Origin: Rapana venosa
Lineage: Eukaryota > Mollusca > Gastropoda > Neogastropoda > Muricidae
Direction: 5' to 3'
Length of the DNA: 64,000 bases
Assembly: GCA_028751875.1 (NCBI GenBank)
Contig: CM054134.1
Location: 50,610,251 to 50,674,250 of the forward strand
In this document: piece by piece, positions 50,001 through 57,490 of the stretch
How the letters are laid out: every line of letters starts with the position of its first letter
How positions within the stretch are numbered: position 1 is the first letter of the stretch
Made by a program: the position numbers and the translations under genes
Notes under the pieces: generated by a model
Seen by the model: the letters and a program-made list of their open reading frames with translations, nothing else
What the model was told of the DNA's origin: nothing
Database searches by the model: none

Positions 50001-53000
50001 TAAAGGAGAGGCCTCAAAATTAGTTTTCAGTTCTGTTCATTTCCTCTTTTTTTTTGGGGGGGGGGGAGTGAAGGAGCTTTGATCCATATTATACCAGGGT
50101 CTTGTTGACCCCTGATCCCAGCCTTTCCTTAGTATTTTGACTAGTGAACATTGTCATTGTAATCAGCATATCTGGACTTGATGGTGTTGTTAGTATGCAG
50201 AAATAACCAGTGTAGCTGGCCCAGGCTAAAGCTGTGTCGGTTATGGATTAATGTAAACAAAATACCAAAGCCTTTATTAGTGTGACGTTATGCTTTGAAA
50301 TGTTGTGAGGGGATTATCGTCATCTGTGACAGGGTTCTAGCAGAACAAGGAAAAATTACCTGAAGTGAGAGTATGGCTGCATTCAAGGGTTTTTTTAGGG
50401 GACACAGGAGACACTGGTGCATAGTGGCTGAAGACGGACAAGTGTGCCATGACTTGTTGGTGACAGCAGTGTGCAGACATCAAGGCTGGGGGTCTCGTTT
50501 CTAGCAGCTTGACCCATGTGGCTGCTGGATTCATTACCTCCGTACACTGTTTTGCTCCATAGAATGTAATTTGGCAGGCACTACCTGGTGTTTTTAGAAG
50601 TTGTGTGATCAAGCTCTGAAGGACAAAGTATGTGCTGTGCACACTCACTTTAAATTTATTTTTTCAAATTAAGATAGATGAAAGGAGATTCCCCCCTCTC
50701 CCCTCCCTATCCTCCCTCCATTACCTAGGGTAGGGCTCTGAGGTTCACCAATGATGACATTTTTGCATATATATATTATATATATACTAGATGTGGCTGA
50801 GTGTTTGTGACTGTTCACTCAGATGACTATGTAGGATCAGTTTTCTCTCATAACTGCAAACCAGCTTAAAAAAACAAAAAGTTAGAAAGAAGCATTAGGC
50901 AGTGTTAAAAAGAAAGCGAATATTTTTTTTTTTCTGTTTTGAATTTTTAAATGTGAATGATAGAGAACAGAAACGTTTGGTTCCAGATCTGTAAGCACTT
51001 TTTGGAAGCAGTGGAGAACTCCAAGTATGGATGGTTCTGGAGTTGTCCAAATGGAGACAAGTGCATCTACAGGCATGCCCTGCCTCCAGGCTTTGTGCTG
51101 AAGAAAGACCAGAAAAAGGAAGAAAAGGCTGAGCAGATATCTTTAGAAGACTTGATTGAACGAGAGGTAAGTGTTTCATGTGTGTGCGTGCGTGCGTGTG
51201 TGCATGCATGTGTGTGTGTGTATTTCTTTGAGAGTGTGTGTGGTTTTCAGAGGAGGCTGATGGTTTGAAGGAGTGTTGGTAATCTATGTAATATCAGATT
51301 TAATTATCAGATTAATTCCATGGAACCTTTTTGTAATAAATAGATTAATTAGTATCTATGTTATTGTGTTTTCAATCTTAAGATCATATAGATCTAAAAA
51401 TAATTTTAGGCCCCCCCCCCCCCCCCCCCCCCAAGATAAATAACTATAAAATAGGATTGATAATACAGGATGGTTACTGCAAATGACGGGCGCATTATAG
51501 TCATATACAATACTTGTGTATTTAAATGTACACAAGTTAAACAGGATTAGAAAAGGAACCCAAATTAGAAAAATACTTCTGTTAACTTCGTTTGGTTTTA
51601 AGGTGGATGTACAAAATAAGTTAAGGTCTTGTGGTTGTGCAGACACATTGTTGAATTGAAATGTAATTTTTTTATGTCTGAGCAAATACTGAATGCATCG
51701 TGTCTTTGTTTTTCAGCGAGCGGCCTTGGGTCATGACGTCACCAAAATCACATTGGAAACTTTCTTGGCCTGGAAACAACGCAAGGTAATAGTGTTTCAC
51801 ATTTTGGTTTTGGGTGTTTGGTGGTGCTTGTTTTGGGGTTCCGTTGTATGTTCAAGTATACGATGAAGGCCTTACTGTTTTAGAATGATGCTTTTGGACA
51901 TTTAAACAATTTCCAGGTGTTGCCAGTTCATTCTCCATGGGGATTGAGCTAGATAGCAAAGCTGCCATAATAAACATGTTATTTTTTTAAAGTTAATTAT
52001 CTGATCTAGATTTTGAGAGGAACAGGCACAGGTTCTTATATTTAAAAAAAAAATAACAAGAAGAAAAAGGACACAATTTGGTAGGATAGGATTGTTCTTA
52101 CTTTGTGATTTGCATAAAAGGTTTAAGATAGTAAATGCTCCAGTCTATGAGGTAAGCATATCCACAAACTGCTTTTGCTAAGGTGACTCCCTGAAGTTTA
52201 GGATGTTTCATCTGTTCTGTTAGATTTTTGCAAGTAGGCACTGAAATTGTAACTACAGAGATGGAGGCAAGATATCTGATCTGCCTTTTGATTGTCTTTA
52301 TACATTTTCAATTACATAAAGCATTCCTTATTCCTTTTTTGTCCCCTTTTTTCCCCCTATTGTTTGGAGTTGTACATTATTTTCCACCATTTACTGTGTA
52401 GAAATTACTGAAATTTCAGTCTTGGTGTTCTTGTTAATTGATCGAAAATTAGACATGTCTGAATAAATGTCTTGTTTTTGTGTGTTTTAAATTTCTGTTA
52501 AGGCATAATGATTAGCCAGTCAGAATGTCAACAAGCATTGATATTGTGTGCAGAGGAAAGAAAAGGTTGATGCCCTGAGAGCAGATCAAGACAAAAAGAA
52601 AGCAGATTTTAAGGCTGGAAAAATGCTGGGGGTAAGTATGTGTGTGTTGAGATTGTGCACTATTGTAGTAGAGAAAATACTCTTTCAGTGTTTATAACGT
52701 AGTAGAGAAAATGTCAAACTTTACACATTTTTCTGTTTGAGTTTAGAGGGAAGGTGTTCTGATGAACCTGTTAAATTAGGAAACAGTATCACGTGTCAGT
52801 ATCATGTGTCAGTATTTTAGTAGCATGACATGTTATTTTACGAGAATTATGTGTATGTGTTTGTTTATTTGTTTGTGCTTTACTGTGAATTTGCTTTCAT
52901 CATACCTTAGAGAACATTTTCATGTGGGCTTGGGATTTATTGTTTTGAAAGATATTGAAAACTACTTTGACCATTGCTCACATTAAAAAAAACAAAATTC

Positions 53001-56000
53001 TGGCTCGGTGGGGTAAAAATCTCAATTGTCCATTTTTTCTTTCAGCCCAAATTTTGTCATGTGAAGTTGACAATGTTATAAGCAATGCAAGTGACCGTAT
53101 TTTTTATGCTGAAACTATGAAAGGTGCTGGGCTTTTAAAAATTTTTTTAGGTAGTTTGCAGACTTGTTTGCACACAGGAACAAGGTAATCTTTTTCTTCA
53201 TGAAGAAAATATAAAAAAATAGGGATAAAGAAAAGAGGGGTAGGTGAGCTCAGCAGGTAAAGTCGAATTGTGTGAGAATAGTATTGTGTTTGTGTACAAG
53301 GATGTATACTAGTTTTCACTTAGGGGGTAAATGTTCATGAACTGCTGTTCCAGTAAATAGCTGTGATACAGTACATTTAGTTTTGGTAAAATCTTTCTTT
53401 GAATGCTTGAAAGGTGGTATTTTTTTCTTCAGAAGGTATCATACTCTTTCCTGGAGTCTTCTGCCCATAATTATATCAATTTATTTAATAGTAGTTGATG
53501 CATGGTCTCACAGTGATTTTTGTTTTTTGTCTACAGATTAGCGGTCGTCAGATGTTTGAATTCAATCCGGACTTGATAGCTGGTGATGATGCTGACGATG
53601 ATGAAGCAGAGGCTGGTGTCTATCAACAAGAGGAGGATGATGTAAGTAACTGGCACTTTTTTTTAGCATAAAACAAAGAATATTTTGAAAATGATCATCG
53701 GTCAGTTTATCTAGTATAGGAAAGGGAGGGGCTAGTTTTGTAATGAACGTATGAGAAAGCAGGTAGCAGGTTTAGATGTTCACTATCTAACAAGTAAACT
53801 GTGAGGTTTTGGGTTTGGTTCCTAGCCTTACCATTTCTTGCAAAAGAAAGATATACTGTGATATGTATTTAGGGAAAGGGTGTTTACAGATTAAATTTGT
53901 TTTTTGTGCAGTTTTGAAGTTGATGCAAACAACTGTAAATGTTTGGGGGGTTTATCATGATGTCTTATTTTTACTTTTTTATGTAAGTGACTAAATATAT
54001 ATTCACATACTTAAAATTGCTTGCTTCCGACATTGTTGAAATAAGACATCAGCCCCACTTTGAGAAGTTCAAGTTAAGCTTCTGATCAAATCGGGTGTTA
54101 ATCAACACATTAAAAAAAATACAGTGAAGTTGCAGCCACTTTGCTTTGAAGAGTGAAAGTGATTATTATTCATGCTGTCAATATGAAAAGAAAAGTTTGA
54201 GCACTGTTACTCATTAAGTTTTAAGCAAAATATAGATTCAGCAAAAAAAAGTTTTTGTTCCTCAAGCATTTTGGGAGGAAACTATGTAAAAAAAAGAATG
54301 GTAAATGCAGATTTTAGAAAAGACAATCTTTATTCCCAAAGTGTTTCTTAGGTATGACTTTGTGTATTAATCTATATTTTTAAAATTTTCAGTGAAAGTT
54401 TTTTCATATCTTGATTACAAAAAAAACCCACAAAAAAACAATGAGTCTTTTCATGCTCTTGTGAATGTAAGTAAATAAGGCAAACAGCTTGGGGTTGCTT
54501 AGTATTGATCAACTGAATGAACTTGCTAGTGTTCTCATCTGCTCAAGCCTGTGGATTGATGGAATCATTGGACTGGCAGCTTTCAGATGCTTCATATGCA
54601 GATCTAATGTAGAAGTTCCAATTTTTTGGTATATTTTCTGAAAGTTCTGCTTAAATATGTGTTGTGTGAATAGTGATAGTGTGTATTAATTAATTAATGT
54701 CTGGTTTGGTTCCTGTTTGGTGACTGTCACGTGCCTGTAGGACGAAGACAGTGGGCCAGTGCAGGAGATCAACCTGGACTACTTCAGTCAACAGGCTTCA
54801 GAAGTGGACAACTCTGGTACACAGGCATCTTGTGACCGGTGGCAACACTCAGGTAGGTAGCACTGTTCAATATTTCTGTTTGTGTACGACATCAGGGACT
54901 GGATAGCCTAATGGTTTCAGTGTCAAACTCATATTCTGTTTGTATTTGAGATCATGGGTTCAAATCTCCACTGAGGTATCTGTTTAACCCTCTTGTTGTT
55001 GGATTCTACAGAGCTAAACTGCCTGTAGATTTTGAATTCTTTGCAGGTAATCTACCTCCATCTGACTTACTTTACTCCTAAGGCAATTGTGTGTGTGCAT
55101 GGCAAGTTATCAAGCTGAAATTTTGTCACAAGCTAGGCATGTCTTTGTACTTGCATTTAGGTGCAAGTTTGTGTCTGATCACCAGATGTCTTGTCATTGT
55201 CACCTTATTTGTCACCAATCACAGGTAAAAATATGGTATATATGAGAAAACACAAATCCTGCATGGATTTGACAATAGTTCAAGCATATTAGTGTCGAAT
55301 AAGGAAGTGATACCCAGCTGATGTGTTTACCAATAGTTATGTGCAACAGTACTTCAAGGATGTGTCACACAATGTCCCCATAGCACCTGTTGTTTTATGG
55401 TATGTCTCGAGGAGACAGAAGTTTTGTTTAACTATTTTTTCTTTTGAAAACAAGTCATATTCAATCGACATGTGACCTTTATACTGCAGTTCATATCTGC
55501 GTGTGCTACCACATGTTTGTTAAGTGTACAGAAGTGTATTATTGTACATGACTGTCACACTGTCACCATTGTCACAGCACAGGTGTGACAAATTCGAAAC
55601 AACACAGAACTTCTGTAACTCTACAAAATTTTAATGTCGGTAGTCTCTAAAGTAGTCGTAGTGGTGGCACAGGGTCACATCACATCACAAAAAGCACAAA
55701 TTATGGATGTGTGTGTAGGGGGGCGGGGGGTGTACCCATTGCTCTCACCTGTCGAACCTTGGCAGACGGAGACCTATTTTATTTTCCTTCTTGCTATTTT
55801 CATTATCAGCATATCTGTTCGTTTCTGCCATTGCAGTTTCAAAGCAAAAGTGTGGTAATAATGAGAAAACAGTCAAAAGGCATCATGCTTTCAGGCGTCT
55901 ATGCCGCAGACCGGCAGGGAGGTCAAATTTCTCCACAGTCAGTGTGTGTAGCACAGGTCAGGAATGTGCCGTGTCGCGTTATTTTCTGGCTCACTCTTCT

Positions 56001-57490
56001 CCCTAACTGCAGCATTTCCTTCCTCCTCTTCCTTGTAATCGTTTAATATCGGACTAACTTAACAATTCTCGTTCAAATGTTTCTACTTCCAAGACAATAA
56101 CATTCAATTTATCGTCTCGCTAATCAGATGAATCGTCTGCTACGAAAGAAAACGCCATTTTTTTTCCGCCACGCTGCACCACTGAAAAGCGTTCTGGTCG
56201 CTGGCTGTTATTTCTTCCTTCCCTCTCCACTACACGCATGTTAGTGGTCTAAAATTATCACTGGCATCCTCTGACACCCTCCCTGCATCGCCCCACCAAT
56301 TTTCAGACACATAGTGTGAAAACCACGAGATCTGTGTGTGATGGAAAAGTACTGCCCACGTGGGCAGCACCAACTGTCGGCTGCGGTCGTATTGGAATCT
56401 AGCGGCAGCCTCCGTTACTGTCGGCTGCGGCCGGATCGGGAACAAGAGGGTTACGGTGAATTTTTCCCAGCAGTTGGCATTTGTTTCAACTCCATTTCCC
56501 TCAAAGTTCTTCAAATGAGACTATAAAGCAAAGTTCTGCGTGCAAACAGATGTGGAACATCTTGCGCATGTTATGAGCTTGTCCTCCTTTCATAGAGGTG
56601 TGGACCAGCTAAGGCAGGTGCCTTGGATGAGCATACACACCACTCCCTGGAGAGGAATGGATTCCATCCCCAAGATACACCACCTGACAAATTTAGTGCA
56701 GTGGCCCAAAGACTCCTCAGAAGTTAAGGGAGAAGTAAAAAGTGACCCACTAGATCAGGCATTTTGGTTTATGAACATTCAGTGACAAGACCGACTTGTT
56801 TCCGTTAGATTAGACATTTGGTCTGTTGTCTTTCATTTGTTTTAAATTCTGCATTCAGCTAGAATCTGTGATTCATGTGTTTTATATTTGCATTAGATAA
56901 ACCTGAAACTGAATAGAGTATTCATGTTAAGATCATTGTCAGATATTGCCAGATGTTTGTTGCTATGTTGGATTTAAATACAATGTATCTGAAATTGTGT
57001 GGTAATATTTAAATGCCTTTGGCAATGTCTTCAGTCTTTCAGGCTTCCCATTTAATAGTATTAATGAATTCGTATCAGGATTGTTATTCATATGCAGTAA
57101 AGTGCTTGTTAGTATATTATTGCTGTAGGTGCACCAAAAGTAAGATTTTCTGTAAGATGGTGAGAAGGTTTTGTCAGTGACATATTATGCAAGTGCTAAA
57201 GGGATTAAAAGTCTCTCAAAAAATAGAAAATGCCAACTCTTATTTTATTTGTATGTTTTGTGTGTGTGACAGCGGAGGAAGGAAAACTGGACGAAGCTGC
57301 TGCCATGGCCTCTTCTGTAGACCCTGCTACTCAGGCCCAGATAGAAACTGATGCCGCTATAGCCATGGCCGTTTCTGCCACAGTCAATGGGGAAATCACC
57401 ACAGACATACCCATCGACGAAGATTTGTTTGCTGGGGATGACATTGATCTTGTGGACGAAGATTTAGAGACTTTAGACCTGGATGATTGA
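36933..57490 (+). CDS. ZC3H15: ZC3H15 / DFRP1 orthologue, 11 exons, 425 aa
   Basis: Exons I place by splice sites and homology: 36933-37004, 39174-39275, 41771-41876, 43403-43540, 44650-44747, 50987-51166, 51717-51785, 52554-52631, 53537-53641, 54741-54852, 57273-57490. All introns are GT-AG and the 1278 nt join without a frame break to 425 codons plus TGA, about the length I recall for vertebrate ZC3H15. Seen: Lys-rich N-terminus; first CCCH finger C102-x7-C110-x5-C116-x3-H120; second finger C174-x17-C192-x5-C198-x3-H202; a DFRP-type region about residues 205-280; acidic C-terminus. Family knowledge: a cytoplasmic, ribosome-associated partner that stabilises the GTPase DRG1. An in-frame TAG at 36909-36911 supports the start. 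Intron 5 carries a putative snoRNA array. A further small exon in intron 10 cannot be excluded, but both flanking phases match without one. Confidence 0.95.
37370..37700 (+). repeat. Unclassified dispersed repeat R2, copy 2, ZC3H15 intron 1
   Basis: CGCCATATAGGCAGCCATAC, TTAAGAGCTTGTCATGGCTG and ACATCAATAACTGACACAGC match copy 1. A short open stretch at its start ([10 protein letters not shown]) is not a ZC3H15 exon. Confidence 0.6.
38168..38512 (-). mobile_element. tRNA-derived SINE, full-length, ZC3H15 intron 1
   Basis: Minus-strand copy of the 13.77-kb SINE: tRNA head ending near 38512, B box GGGTTCAATTCCC, centre GGATGAGACTATAAACTGAG, tail GCTTATTCCATTATCCTCG near 38186. Confidence 0.85.
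39174..39275 (+). CDS. ZC3H15: ZC3H15 exon 2 (residues 25-58)
   Basis: Acceptor tttcag|GAC, donor AAG|gtaagt, phase 0 at both ends. It encodes [17 protein letters not shown], the most conserved N-terminal signature of ZC3H15/Tma46-type proteins. Confidence 0.95.
39335..39638. repeat. Large near-perfect inverted repeat in ZC3H15 intron 2
   Basis: Left arm about 39335-39460 and right arm about 39515-39638 are almost exact reverse complements. The spacer 39461-39514 is itself a partial direct copy of the left arm (GCTGCCGGGTGAAAAATTAT occurs at both). The transcript could form a roughly 125-bp duplex. An AT tract follows at 39638-39686. Confidence 0.85.
39993..40337 (-). mobile_element. tRNA-derived SINE, full-length, ZC3H15 intron 2
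   Basis: Minus-strand copy with A box GGATAGCCTAGTGGTCAGAA, B box GGGTTCGATTCCC, the conserved centre and the standard tail. Inserted downstream of the inverted repeat at 39.3-39.6 kb. Confidence 0.85.
40765..41030. repeat. Two (CT)n microsatellites, ZC3H15 intron 2
   Basis: CT runs at 40765-40827 and 40939-41029. Confidence 0.95.
41062..41262 (+). mobile_element. SINE with LINE-type 3' tail
   Basis: SINE centre (TGGATGAGACTATTAACCGA and the following body) switching at about 41190 to a tail with GAGCGCTTTGATTTG and CAGCGCTATATAAATTCC plus (ATT)n. That tail matches the CR1/L2-like LINE end at 34.45-34.56 kb. In ZC3H15 intron 2. Confidence 0.7.
41771..41876 (+). CDS. ZC3H15: ZC3H15 exon 3 (residues 59-94)
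   Basis: Acceptor gtttcag|CTT. The donor AAAG|gttaca is non-consensus after GT, but it gives phase 1, which matches exon 4. It encodes a charged, probably helical segment rich in Lys, Glu and Gln, followed by LNTLFKPV, which leads into the first zinc finger. Confidence 0.9.
41993..42290 (+). mobile_element. Chimeric tRNA/5S-rRNA-derived SINE (+ copy)
   Basis: It starts with a tRNA-like A-box region (GATAGCTCAGTGGTCGGAGC, 41997-42016), then about 46 nt closely resembling the internal promoter half of 5S rRNA (TTAAGCAGTGTCGAGCG and GTTGGATGGGTGACCG up to 42079), then an unrelated body shared with the copy at 8830-9123. It lies in ZC3H15 intron 3. Confidence 0.75.
42856..43230 (+). mobile_element. 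tRNA-derived SINE, long-tail type, ZC3H15 intron 3
   Basis: Old copy: head GTGGATAGAGCACTGCGCTC, centre CGTATGAGACTGTAAATCAA, tail GGAATGCGGCTACCTTAATG. Confidence 0.65.
43403..43540 (+). CDS. ZC3H15: ZC3H15 exon 4 (residues 94-140), first CCCH finger
   Basis: Acceptor ttacag|GG, donor TCAG|gtaagg, phase 1 in and out. It carries [19 protein letters not shown], a canonical C-x7-C-x5-C-x3-H zinc finger at residues 102-120, then a basic linker. Confidence 0.95.
44134..44347 (+). repeat. Dispersed repeat of a different SINE-like family, intron 4
   Basis: GCTGGTACCCCACTTGTACA, CACCTGGGTGGAGTGAGG and TCTTTCCCAAGGACACAACA form a block I associate with a common mollusc interspersed repeat. Seen once in this window. 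Confidence 0.5.
44650..44747 (+). CDS. ZC3H15: ZC3H15 exon 5 (residues 140-172)
   Basis: Acceptor aaccag|AG, donor ATT|gtaaga, exiting in phase 0. It encodes [20 protein letters not shown], the conserved linker between the two zinc fingers. It is followed by the 6.2-kb intron 5 that holds the snoRNA-like array. Confidence 0.93.
45051..45474 (+). mobile_element. tRNA-derived SINE, long-tail type, ZC3H15 intron 5
   Basis: Head GGGGACAGGATAGCATAGCA, centre TGGATGAGACTGTAAACCAA, tail CTCACCGTAGGTGAACTC and GCTCTAGCTGAGGAACA. It lies just upstream of snoRNA copy 1. Confidence 0.7.
45748..45882 (+). ncRNA. Putative box H/ACA snoRNA, copy 1
   Basis: Sense strand of ZC3H15 intron 5. The 5' hairpin is closed by TGCACA (45751) with TGTGCA, a perfect 6-bp stem in which other copies have TGCATA/TATGCA. 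The inner stem is ACAAGT/ACTTGT. The H box ACATCA is at 45810-45815. The 3' hairpin has CTAGCAGC/GCTGCTGG, and ACA at 45877-45879 is followed by three nt. The 5' end is estimated. H/ACA snoRNAs guide pseudouridylation with dyskerin; the target is unknown. Confidence 0.75.
46169..46303 (+). ncRNA. Putative box H/ACA snoRNA, copy 2
   Basis: Same core as copy 1. The closing stem TGCATA (46172)/TATGCA is perfect, H box ACATCA, ACA at 46298-46300. The inner 3' stem is CTAGCAGT/GCTGCTGG, keeping pairing through a T-G wobble. It is followed by a pyrimidine tract and TTAG, then a spacer cut by an RTE-like insertion. Confidence 0.75.
46590..47571 (+). mobile_element. 5'-truncated RTE-like LINE inserted in the snoRNA array
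   Basis: Flanked by a perfect 13-bp direct repeat AAAGTGAAGATCA (46577-46589 and 47572-47584), so the insertion boundaries are precise. It is truncated at its 5' end, as expected from incomplete reverse transcription, and ends in a short CATCATGATGATG-type tail as seen in RTE-like elements. It closely matches the 3' third of the broken element at 22.3-25.5 kb. Confidence 0.9.
46592..47566 (+). CDS. Partial LINE reverse transcriptase ORF
   Basis: An uninterrupted frame of about 325 codons within the insertion: [13 protein letters not shown], the catalytic block [13 protein letters not shown], a SLLYGSECW segment, a WIGHILRR motif, then the Lys/Arg-rich stretch [19 protein letters not shown], and a TGA. 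These are the RT palm/thumb and C-terminal region of RTE-like (CFDP2-like) LINE proteins. The endonuclease and first part of RT are missing, so it cannot act alone. The absence of stops suggests a recent insertion. Confidence 0.85.
   Translation: MYDNFRCSVGHSNTVFEVKTGVRQGCVMSAVLNLAIDWVMRKTTEDTPRGIRWSLFSTLDDLDFADDLALLSHTHRHIQEKTSRLQTFGQQVGLRISTKKTETMSLNVNTPAPVKVNGTDLRQTDKFTYLGSSIKPEGGTKEDIHNRLGKARNVFREMNNIWRSTQYSTNTKLKLYQSCVVSSLLYGSECWRMTEVDLTKLRSFHTICLRRILWIFWPEKISNEDLLRRCRQEDMGTIITRRRWKWIGHILRRNPQSITRTALHWTPEGRRKKGRPKATWRRTVESEMKAMQHSWGSVTRLAQDRQGWKRFVAALHTSGCNGSS
47659..47793 (+). ncRNA. Putative box H/ACA snoRNA, copy 3
   Basis: First copy after the RTE-like insertion. Closing stem TGCATA (47662)/TGTGCA with one T-G pair, H box ACATCA, lower 3' stem GGGGGT/ACCTCC, ACA at 47788-47790. 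The core is almost identical to copies 2 and 7. Confidence 0.75.
48116..48250 (+). ncRNA. Putative box H/ACA snoRNA, copy 4
   Basis: Closing stem TGCATA (48119)/TATGCA, H box ACATCA, inner 3' stem CTAGCAGT/GCTGCTGG. The lower 3' stem uses ACCCTC rather than ACCTCC, still pairing with GGGGGT through one G-T pair. ACA at 48245-48247. Unlike copies 1, 2, 3 and 5 it lacks the pyrimidine-AG stretch afterwards. Confidence 0.72.
48872..48950 (-). mobile_element. SINE 3' end fragment
   Basis: TTATTCTTTTATATCAAGG and ATAATGGAATAATTAC are the standard SINE 3' end on the minus strand. The rest is gone. Within the spacer after snoRNA copy 4. Confidence 0.5.
49173..49307 (+). ncRNA. Putative box H/ACA snoRNA, copy 5
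   Basis: Closing stem TGCATA (49176)/TATGCA, H box ACATCA, lower 3' stem GGGGGT/ATCTCC with two G-T pairs, ACA at 49302-49304. A pyrimidine tract ending in CTAG follows. Confidence 0.73.
49675..49752 (+). mobile_element. SINE long-tail fragment beside snoRNA copy 6
   Basis: Only the end of the long-tail type remains: GTTATGGTGGGCAAAAAACA, then TGGAGCTCTAGCCGAGGAAC. It may have arrived with the rearrangement that damaged the 5' part of copy 6. Confidence 0.55.
49781..49912 (+). ncRNA. Diverged H/ACA-like copy 6, possible snoRNA pseudogene
   Basis: The 3' hairpin is the best paired of all: GGAGGT/ACCTCC and CCAGCAGC/GCTGCTGG are both perfect, and ACA is at 49907-49909. The 5' half has diverged: GCATA (49785)/TATGC still pairs, with a new possible inner stem ACTGCC/GGCAGT, but the H box is replaced by ATACGTCA, which does not fit ANANNA. 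A SINE tail fragment ends just upstream. It is either a decaying copy or one that relies on the 3' hairpin alone. Confidence 0.5.
50415..50549 (+). ncRNA. Putative box H/ACA snoRNA, copy 7 (reference fold)
   Basis: 5' hairpin: TGCATA 50418-50423 pairs TGTGCA 50470-50475; ACAAGT 50438-50443 pairs ACTTGT 50452-50457. H box ACATCA is at 50477-50482, 15 nt after the 5' pocket top. 3' hairpin: GGGGGT 50488-50493 pairs ACCTCC 50536-50541; CTAGCAGC 50501-50508 pairs GCTGCTGG 50521-50528. The pocket arms are CTCGTTT and ATTCATT, with the pocket top 15 nt before ACA at 50544-50546. Both spacings fit the known 14-16 nt H/ACA rule. It lies 437 nt upstream of exon 6. Confidence 0.78.
50730..50790 (-). 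mobile_element. SINE long-tail fragment and AT tract
   Basis: GCTCTGAGGTTCACCAATG and ATGACATTTTTGCATAT are the reverse complement of the long-tail SINE end, running into an AT repeat. Confidence 0.5.
50987..51166 (+). CDS. ZC3H15: ZC3H15 exon 6 (residues 173-232), second CCCH finger
   Basis: Acceptor ttccag|ATC, donor GAG|gtaagt, phase 0. It carries the second finger, C174-x17-C192-x5-C198-x3-H202, with the conserved KYGWFW and [13 protein letters not shown] segments, then the start of the DFRP region ([10 protein letters not shown]). The x5 spacing is one residue shorter than the x6 I recall for vertebrates. Confidence 0.95.
51717..51785 (+). CDS. ZC3H15: ZC3H15 exon 7 (residues 233-255)
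   Basis: Acceptor tttcag|CGA, donor AAG|gtaata, phase 0. It encodes [16 protein letters not shown], part of the DFRP segment that in the family contacts DRG1. Confidence 0.93.
52554..52631 (+). CDS. ZC3H15: ZC3H15 exon 8 (residues 256-281)
   Basis: Acceptor gtgcag|AGG, donor GGG|gtaagt, phase 0. A highly charged helix that ends [12 protein letters not shown]. Confidence 0.92.
53537..53641 (+). CDS. ZC3H15: ZC3H15 exon 9 (residues 282-316)
   Basis: Acceptor ctacag|ATT, donor GAT|gtaagt, phase 0. It encodes [13 protein letters not shown] followed by an Asp/Glu run, matching the ISGR(E/Q)xFEF signature of the family. Confidence 0.93.
54741..54852 (+). CDS. ZC3H15: ZC3H15 exon 10 (residues 317-354)
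   Basis: Acceptor cctgtag|GAC, donor TCAG|gtaggt, leaving in phase 1. Acidic and less conserved (INLDYFSQ). It is open through its whole length in the frame that continues from exon 9. Confidence 0.85.
54888..54990 (+). mobile_element. tRNA-like SINE head, ZC3H15 intron 10
   Basis: GGGACTGGATAGCCTAATGG (A box) and ATCATGGGTTCAAATCTCC (B box) are spaced as in a tRNA, but there is no full cloverleaf and no known SINE body follows. I read it as a decayed SINE head rather than a tRNA gene. Confidence 0.45.
56445..56612 (+). mobile_element. Degraded SINE body, ZC3H15 intron 10
   Basis: CAAATGAGACTATAAAGCAA and GTGGAACATCTTGCGCATG match the SINE centre; the flanks are not recognisable. Confidence 0.5.
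57273..57490 (+). CDS. ZC3H15: ZC3H15 exon 11 coding part (residues 354-425)
   Basis: Acceptor gtgacag|CG completes a split codon. The exon ends with the acidic tail [20 protein letters not shown] and TGA at 57488-57490. The family ends in a similar DEDLF...LDLxx motif. Confidence 0.93.

Larger units (their letters stand above)
45748..50549 (+). repeat. Seven-unit snoRNA-bearing tandem array in ZC3H15 intron 5
   Basis: Units repeat at irregular spacing (about 420 to 1490 bp) with all cores on the host sense strand. Cores are nearly identical by eye. Spacers are recognisably homologous (AAGATTTTGAG, GACCTCAGATTT, CCTCTTTTGTA and TTATGAATAGAG-like blocks recur) but clearly more diverged. That contrast fits selection on, or gene conversion of, the core. 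It makes intron 5 the longest intron of the gene. Confidence 0.85.

Noticed and set aside
55816..56165. Degenerate minus-strand frame starting [12 protein letters not shown], reminiscent of an acidic transposase N-terminus
   Set aside because: Interrupted by stops and without any catalytic block. Too little to name a transposon family.
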